Below, in pieces: positions 13,574 through 16,813 of a DNA stretch of 16,813 nt (position 1 is the first letter of the stretch; the number at the start of each line of letters is the position of its first letter). Under the pieces are notes generated by a model that was given only the letters and a program-made list of their open reading frames with translations, did not search any database and was not told the DNA's origin. Made by a program: the position numbers and the translations under genes. This DNA is from Clostridia bacterium. GTDB taxonomy: Bacteria > Bacillota > Clostridia > Christensenellales > Borkfalkiaceae. The DNA is taken from NCBI GenBank assembly GCA_900767815.1, contig CAAGAM010000243.1:1-16813 (forward strand), given 5' to 3'.

Positions 13574-13599
13574 TTCGACGGCAACGTCGAACCTTTTTT
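13574..13599. terminator. Hairpin terminator between the microprotein gene and dtxR
   Basis: TTCGACG-GCAA-CGTCGAA (13574-13591), a perfect 7-bp stem. On plus it is followed by CCTTTTTTATT, on minus only by AATTCATTTGCTTTTT. It lies 10 bp after the microprotein stop. The better T-run faces the plus strand, where no gene is known. Confidence 0.6.
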
Positions 13600-13600
13600 A

Positions 13601-13708
13601 TTATTTAGCTTTAGCGTGTTTTTTCAAATAAGCAAAACATATGTGTTTTACGAAACTTATTAACCCGAAAACGACTGCCGCAACAAGTACGCCGCAAATA
13701 ATTTCCAT
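13601..13708 (-). CDS. 35-residue single-helix membrane microprotein
   Basis: ATG at 13708 to TAA at 13601 encodes 35 residues: MEIICGV, a hydrophobic helix (about 4-21, VLVAAVVFGLISFV), a short stretch with a second cysteine (KHICFAY) and a basic tail (LKKHAKAK), so the predicted topology is N-out/C-in by the positive-inside rule. GAGG lies 8-10 nt before the ATG and the gene starts 8 bp after the stop of the metal-binding HMA gene, so the two are one operon. Small single-helix proteins occur next to iron transport genes in Clostridia (FeoB-associated proteins), but this one lacks their Cys-rich tail, so I do not assign it to that family. No function is claimed. Too short for most automated gene calls. 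Confidence 0.6.
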   Translation of the reverse strand: MEIICGVLVAAVVFGLISFVKHICFAYLKKHAKAK

Positions 13709-13716
13709 ATTCCGCC

Positions 13717-13974
13717 TCACTTCCCGAACAATCCGAAAATACCTTTCTTTTTGTATTCTTCCGTCTTTACCGACGTAACTTTATATCCCGTCTTCTCGAT
13801 TGCGGCTTTTAGTTCCGCTTCGTTTAACCCGTCTTCGGCGATAATCACCGTCTCGTTTTTGAGATGAGACGATTTAACGCTTTTCACGTTGAAACTCGTT
13901 CTCACGCAGTTATTGATGTGGGTTTCGCACATGCCGCACATCATTCCGTCTATTCCTAACGTTATTTTCTTCAT
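13717..13974 (-). CDS. Heavy-metal-associated (HMA) domain protein
   Basis: An 85-residue cytoplasmic metal-binding protein with the ferredoxin-like HMA fold: beta strand KKITLGIDG, the metal loop GMMCGMCETH (10-19, C13 and C16), helix HINNCVRTSF, strands KSVKSSHLKNETVII and the closing helix AELKAAIEKTGYKV. Copper chaperones (CopZ) and P-type ATPase N-domains share this fold, but no CopA or CopY is in the window. The basic, Lys/Gly/Phe-rich end (EEYKKKGIFGLFGK) extends past the usual 68-70 residues. AAGGAGGG lies 7 nt before the ATG. It is the first gene of a two-gene unit with the 35-residue membrane protein, behind a long leader with DtxR-like operators, which argues for iron-linked rather than copper-linked control. 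Confidence 0.85.
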   Translation of the reverse strand: MKKITLGIDGMMCGMCETHINNCVRTSFNVKSVKSSHLKNETVIIAEDGLNEAELKAAIEKTGYKVTSVKTEEYKKKGIFGLFGK

Positions 13975-14108
13975 AAATCTGCCCTCCTTAACGGAAAATC
14001 CCTTTATTTTCGGTTACGCTTTTTAATGCTTTTATTTAACGCTTTGTATTGCTTTTCTGTTAGCCACAGGTGATTGCGTTTTGCATTGCTTTAGTTGATA
14101 CTTGCATT

Positions 14109-14138
14109 GTTTACAGTTAGCACACACTAACCGTAAAC
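14109..14138. promoter_or_regulatory. Second DtxR-like operator candidate in the HMA leader
   Basis: GTTTAC-a-GTTAG-cacaca-CTAAC-c-GTAAAC, a 30-bp interrupted palindrome whose inner part GTTAG-N6-CTAAC has the same form and spacing as the site at 14239-14254. A weak -10-like TATTTA (14139-14144) lies the same 8 bp before it as the true -10 lies before the other site, but no good -35 is seen. Confidence 0.5.
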
Positions 14139-14143
14139 TAAAT

Positions 14144-14163
14144 AAAAAAGGGAGTCTCTTCCC
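14144..14163 (-). terminator. Possible leader terminator (attenuator)
   Basis: Minus strand GGGA-AGAGAC-TCCC followed by TTTTTTATTT. The stem is only 4-5 bp but GC-rich and the T-run is good. It lies about 110 nt after the promoter start and before the HMA gene, so it would give a short RNA unless read through. Confidence 0.4.
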
Positions 14164-14238
14164 GTTAAATTTAAATGATGGTTTTTCGATATTTCTGTCG
14201 CACTTGATTGCGTTTGGATAAAACAACCGACCAACTAA

Positions 14239-14254
14239 GTTAGCGACTGCTAAC
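14239..14254. promoter_or_regulatory. DtxR-like operator at the HMA transcription start
   Basis: GTTAGC-GACT-GCTAAC, perfect 6-bp arms, beginning 8 bp after the -10 box at 14262-14267 and so covering +1. The TTAG/CTAA half-sites resemble DtxR/IdeR half-sites. A second GTTAG-N6-CTAAC is at 14116-14131. Confidence 0.6.
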
Positions 14255-14261
14255 GATAATT

Positions 14262-14290
14262 ATTCTATCACTACTCGCCCCCGTTGTCAA
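14262..14290 (-). promoter_or_regulatory. Sigma-A promoter of the HMA-microprotein unit
   Basis: Minus strand -35 TTGACA (14285-14290), 17-bp spacer, -10 TAGAAT (14262-14267), predicted start near 14255. The distance to the HMA ATG is about 280 bp, an unusually long leader. Confidence 0.75.
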
Positions 14291-14299
14291 GCGTTTTAA

Positions 14300-14870
14300 A
14301 TCTTTATTTTAAATAAATTTCACTGATATATTTCTCTTTTTATTTTACCTCAAATTTTACATACCGTCCGATTCGACATATGATTCAACGTATCGGAAAG
14401 TGTTCCAACCCGGCATTTGAAACAAAACAAAAAAAGTATTCCGACTCGGCGGAGTATGCGAGTCGAAAAATAAAAAAGTCCGCACTCTATACCGATTGCC
14501 GAGTTGGGAAAAGAAAAAGTCTTCCCACTCGGCGGAAAAATTATAAGTATAAAAAGTTAAATCGGGAGAAGGTGTCGGCTTTGCCGACGAAAGAGGGGCG
14601 CAAGAAGACTAAAAATAAGCGCGGATAATAATGCAACGTAATCTAATTTTAAAACTGAATCAATATGTAAAAATTAGGCTATAAGTCGATTAACCGGTAT
14701 TTTACGAACTTATTTCAAAACTGAGGAAGCCCCTCTTTGCCGTTTTTAGCAGGGCAAAATAACTACAAGTCGCGGCGACGGCATTCCTCCCGATTCGGCT
14801 CAGAAATCAGATACAATCCGCCGAGTGTGGAAACTTTTAGTTGTGTAATTTCGTCGCAGAAATTTGACAC
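14300..14870. other. Gene-free, hairpin-rich region
   Basis: No gene found on either strand. Seen: hairpin CGACTCG-N10-CGAGTCG (about 14442-14465); a bulged stem CCGAG(T)TGGGAA / TTCCCACTCGG (about 14499-14532); GTCGGC-TTT-GCCGAC (about 14574-14588); the dispersed 16-bp repeat at 14679-14694; and CCCTCTTTGCC...GGCAAAAT-type repeats near 14731-14760. The text style (GGCTTTGCC, GAGGGGCG) recalls the tandem repeat at the right end, but I cannot align them. The 82-codon plus-strand frame here (14380-14628) is low-complexity Lys/Arg-rich and lacks a ribosome binding site. Confidence 0.5.
14679..14694 (+). repeat. Dispersed 16-bp repeat, copy C
   Basis: CTATAAGTCGATTAAC again, here inside gene-free DNA. 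Shares 19 bp with copy A, and TGTAAAA lies at the same distance upstream. A faint TTTT...AAAA stem follows. Confidence 0.75.
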
Positions 14871-14875
14871 GATAA

Positions 14876-14907
14876 AACCGCCTTCCGAGTCGTTTCGGAA
14901 GGCGGTT
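14876..14907 (-). terminator. Terminator of the SPFH-RHH operon
   Basis: Perfect 13-bp stem AACCGCCTTCCGA / TCGGAAGGCGGTT with a 6-nt loop, followed on the minus strand by TTTTATCG, 4 bp past the RHH stop. Confidence 0.8.
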
Positions 14908-14911
14908 GCCG

Positions 14912-15106
14912 TTATTTATTATCGATATCCGAAGTATCTTTCGGAACGTATCTGCCGCTTTTTTTGCGCGCTTTTACGCATTCGGTGAGAAGATATTCGA
15001 TTTGTCCGTTGACAGATCTGAAATCGCTTTCCGCCCACCGCGAAAGCTCGTCGAACAATTCCGCGCTTATTCTCAGCGGAATTTGCTTTTTCTTTCCTTC
15101 GTTCAT
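14912..15106 (-). CDS. Ribbon-helix-helix (Arc/CopG-like) DNA-binding protein
   Basis: A 64-residue protein with the ribbon-helix-helix pattern: basic N-terminus, beta strand QIPLRIS (8-14), helix A (AELFDELSRWAES, 15-27), turn, helix B (SVNGQIEYLLTECVKARKK, 31-49) and a charged tail. Such proteins bind DNA as dimers, often as autorepressors. No toxin-like gene accompanies it, so this is not a clear toxin-antitoxin pair. It starts one base after the stop of the SPFH gene (TAA-G-ATG) without a ribosome binding site of its own, which indicates translational coupling and a fixed stoichiometry with the SPFH protein. The palindrome TGATATC-N5-GATATCA on the operon promoter is an obvious candidate target, by inference only. 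Confidence 0.8.
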   Translation of the reverse strand: MNEGKKKQIPLRISAELFDELSRWAESDFRSVNGQIEYLLTECVKARKKSGRYVPKDTSDIDNK

Positions 15107-15107
15107 C

Positions 15108-16133
15108 TTAATAAAGACTTCCCGAATTTACTATGGGCTGAGCGTCGCGATTGCCGCAAAGAACTACGAGCAAATTGGAAACCATAGCCGCTTTTCTCTC
15201 TTCGTCAAGCTCTATGGTGCCGTGTTCTTTAAGTCTGTCAAGAGCCATTTCAACCATTCCGACAGCGCCGTCTACAATCATTTTTCTCGCGTCGATAACC
15301 GCCGATGCCTGCTGACGTTGAAGCATTACCGCAGCGATTTCGGAAGCGTAAGCAAGGTAAGTTATGCGCGCTTCCACGATTTCAAGCCCCGCCGTTTCTA
15401 CTCTCGACTGTATTTCCTTCTTGATTCTCTCCGCAACGACCTCGCTCGAACCTCTCAGGCTCCCCTCGTCCGCCAGACCGTCGCCCGTCGTATCAACGTT
15501 AGGCGCAACATCGTAAGGGTAAATTCTCACGATGTTTCTTAACGCGCTGTCGCACTGAAGAGATAAATATTCCTTATAGTTATCAACGCAGAACACAGCT
15601 TTTGCCGTATCCACAACCTTCCACGTAACCGCGATACCGATTTCGACGGGATTACCGAGACAATCGTTAATCTTCTGACGATTGTTGTTAAGCGTCATTA
15701 TTTTAAGCGATATTTTCTTATTGGGAACGCCGGCGTTCACCATAATGCCGTCGCTTTTAACGGTCGCCGCGGGCGTAAGAGTTTTAACGTCTCCGCTTTG
15801 GTTAAGCTTCGTGTCCGAAGCGGGGTTGACCGCCGAGCAGAAAGGATTAACGGCATAAAAACCTTCGCCTTTAAGCGTACCTATGTATTTGCCGAAAAGG
15901 GTGAGAACCAATGCTTCCTGCGGCTTTAAAACTCTGAGACCCGCAAACAGAAAAAACGGAATAATCACAAGGATTATCGAAACGACGAGAACAACCGAAC
16001 CGATTACGATTTCGCCACCCTCAACGACGCTTCCGCCGTAAACCAAGCCCGCAATACCGATAATCATAAGCGCGATACCCGTTAAGAGGTTGCGCATTCC
16101 GTGCTTTTTGCCTTCTAAAACTTTTTCTTCCAT
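15108..16133 (-). CDS. SPFH/Band 7 domain membrane protein
   Basis: A 341-residue stomatin/prohibitin-like (SPFH) protein. Two hydrophobic helices at about 15-36 and 41-66 form an N-terminal membrane anchor, followed by GLRVLKPQEALVLTLFGKYIGTLKGEGFYAVNP, the typical Band 7 entry. The central SPFH domain carries IGIAVTWKVVDTAKAVFCVDNYKEYL and RIKKEIQSRVETAGLEIVEARITYLAYASEIAAVMLQRQQA, after which a helical segment (KMIVDGAVGMVEMALDRLKE) should drive oligomerisation. These proteins form ring or cage scaffolds in membranes, with roles in lipid domains and protease control. No NfeD partner is seen. AAAGGAG lies 6 nt before the ATG. Promoter at 16167-16195; the RHH gene follows with one base between. 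Confidence 0.9.
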   Translation of the reverse strand: MEEKVLEGKKHGMRNLLTGIALMIIGIAGLVYGGSVVEGGEIVIGSVVLVVSIILVIIPFFLFAGLRVLKPQEALVLTLFGKYIGTLKGEGFYAVNPFCSAVNPASDTKLNQSGDVKTLTPAATVKSDGIMVNAGVPNKKISLKIMTLNNNRQKINDCLGNPVEIGIAVTWKVVDTAKAVFCVDNYKEYLSLQCDSALRNIVRIYPYDVAPNVDTTGDGLADEGSLRGSSEVVAERIKKEIQSRVETAGLEIVEARITYLAYASEIAAVMLQRQQASAVIDARKMIVDGAVGMVEMALDRLKEHGTIELDEERKAAMVSNLLVVLCGNRDAQPIVNSGSLY

Positions 16134-16156
16134 ATTCCTCTCCTTTGGAATTATTT

Positions 16157-16195
16157 TGATATCTTTATGATATCACATATATTTCCCTTTGTCAA
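16157..16195 (-). promoter_or_regulatory. SPFH-RHH promoter with overlapping palindrome
   Basis: Minus strand -35 TTGACA (16190-16195), 17-bp spacer, -10 TATCAT (16167-16172). A perfect 19-bp inverted repeat TGATATC-TTTAT-GATATCA (16157-16175) covers the -10 and the start site, as an operator would. Confidence 0.7.
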
Positions 16196-16243
16196 GCAAA
16201 ACAGCAAAAATTTTTTATTCGAATTATTTTCTATATTTGATTA

Positions 16244-16813
16244 TGGCAAAAAAGGCACGCATAATTGCTCTAAATTCATTTATCCGTACTACATAAGTTG
16301 AGTCGGGGCTATGCCGCGTTACGAGTCCGTTTACGCCCCCACCAATAGCAAAAAAGACAGGCGATTTTGCTGTAAATTTACATATTTATTCGTAGTGCCA
16401 AAACAGGGGGCGGTAGAGGCTTTGCCGTTTCTCGCAAGCGGGAGTCCTACGGCAATAATTTACCCGAATGGCAAATTGACGAACGACGGCATTTGGAAGT
16501 TTTCGGGAAATCCGTGTCGGGGCTATGCCGCGTTACGAGTCCGTTTACGCCCCACCAATACGAAAACGGCACGCATAATTGCTCTGAATTCATTTATCCA
16601 TACTATCAAACCGGGGGCGGTAGAGGCTTTGCCGTTTCCCGCGGGCGGGAATCCTACGGCAAAAATTTGCCCCAAGGGCAAATTGACGAACGACGGCATT
16701 TGGAAGTTTTGGGAAAATCTGTGTCGGGGCTATGCCGCGTTACGAGTCCGTTTACGCCCCCACCAATACGAAAACGGCACGCATAATTGCGTGCCGTTTT
16801 CGTATTGGTGGGG
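16244..16813. repeat. Modular ~210-bp tandem repeat array
   Basis: Units start with GTCGGGGCTATGCCGCG at 16302, 16516 and 16723 (spacings 214 and 207 bp). Each has module A (to ACCAATA), module B (GGCACGCATAATTGCTC...TTATCC) and module C (GGGGGCGGTAGAGGC...TTTGGAAGTTTT). A lone module B precedes the first unit (16252-16290). The B module of unit 1 is strongly diverged, and unit 3 stops in B. Internal hairpins include GGGGC...GCCCC in A and TTTGCCC-CAA-GGGCAAA in C (unit 2). Because 207 is a multiple of three, a 97-codon frame stays open across units 2 and 3, but it has no ribosome binding site and is judged spurious. Confidence 0.85.
16758..16813. repeat. 56-bp perfect inverted repeat at the window end
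   Basis: Left arm 16758-16782, loop ATAATT, right arm 16789-16813: 25 bp perfect complementarity, from CCCCACCAATACG to CGTATTGGTGGGG. The right arm replaces the normal continuation of module B (CTCTGAATT) and runs exactly to the last base. Confidence 0.9.

Larger units (their letters stand above)
14144..14255 (-). ncRNA. Candidate iron-regulated leader RNA or sRNA
   Basis: About 110 nt from the start site of the promoter at 14262-14290 to the terminator at 14144-14163. It contains no ATG-initiated ORF. The 5' end carries the operator GTTAGC-AGTC-GCTAAC, which in RNA is also a 6-bp hairpin. It may be a regulated small RNA or an attenuated 5' UTR for the HMA gene. Confidence 0.35.

Noticed and set aside
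13601..13708. FeoB-associated Cys-rich membrane protein
   Set aside because: Length and single helix fit, but the Cys/Gly-rich tail that defines the family is missing and there is no feoB.
14032..14226. 64-codon Cys-rich minus-strand ORF
   Set aside because: TTG start without a ribosome binding site. It runs through the leader terminator and second operator, and the Cys/Gln/Lys pattern comes from local AAAGCAATGC-like repetition.
14380..14628. 82-codon Lys/Arg-rich plus-strand ORF
   Set aside because: No ribosome binding site, low-complexity composition, and it passes through several strong hairpins.
14912..16133. Toxin-antitoxin module
   Set aside because: The RHH protein could be an antitoxin, but its partner is an SPFH membrane protein, not a toxin-like protein.
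16493..16786. 97-codon ORF with internal amino-acid repeats
   Set aside because: It is a by-product of a 207-bp repeat that is a multiple of three. No ribosome binding site, and unit 1 (214 bp from unit 2) does not keep the frame.
16244..16813. CRISPR array
   Set aside because: Repeat units are over 200 bp, spaced back to back, with no short direct repeats separated by unique spacers and no cas gene.

Overview
The window reads as chromosomal DNA of an anaerobic, low-to-mid GC Firmicute, most likely an uncultured member of the Clostridia. The grounds are a [FeFe] hydrogenase paired with the redox repressor Rex, GGAGG-type ribosome binding sites, sigma-A promoters of the TTGACA/TTGCAA - 17 bp - TATAAT form, and Clostridia-type gene families. 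The genus cannot be fixed from the sequence alone. Most genes are housekeeping or general metabolism. I see no phage, insertion sequence, CRISPR array, tRNA or rRNA.

Layout. 31-4508 (all minus): a six-helix YjdF-like (DUF2238) membrane protein, a monomeric [FeFe] hydrogenase, rex and cysK. rex and the hydrogenase form one unit behind a promoter at 3415-3443 that carries a perfect palindrome at its start site. cysK has its own promoter and terminator. 4509-5452 has no convincing protein gene. It holds a minus-strand unit of about 560 nt (promoter 5214-5242, terminator 4651-4686) that folds into many hairpins and looks like a structured RNA, plus a divergent plus-strand small RNA candidate (about 5323-5431). 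5453-9013 (minus): adenine deaminase and an RlmD-type 23S rRNA methyltransferase. 9092-12637 (plus): an RsuA-type pseudouridine synthase and a one-polypeptide ABC transporter with an FtsX/MacB-like permease. The divergent rlmD and rsuA promoters both place their start sites on the ATG, predicting two leaderless mRNAs.

12829-13056 (plus) is a DUF378 membrane protein. 13146-14290 (minus) is a metal-homeostasis block: a DtxR-type repressor with the Met/Cys iron-type ligand set, a 35-residue single-helix membrane microprotein, and a heavy-metal-associated (CxxC) protein. The last two are preceded by a strong promoter with the operator-like repeat GTTAG-N6-CTAAC at its start site, a second copy of that repeat, and an internal terminator that could release a short leader RNA. 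No feoA or feoB is present. 14300-14870 is gene-free and rich in hairpins. 14912-16133 (minus) is an SPFH/Band 7 membrane protein followed one base later by a ribbon-helix-helix protein, behind a promoter overlapped by a perfect palindrome. 16244-16813 is a modular tandem repeat of about 210 bp that ends in a 56-bp perfect inverted repeat exactly at the window edge, which suggests that the window end is a contig end or fold-back.

The most interesting signals are non-coding: the ~560-nt RNA candidate, a 16-bp sequence present three times (twice just after stop codons), the paired DtxR-like operators with a leader RNA, the leaderless divergent pair, and the terminal repeat array.
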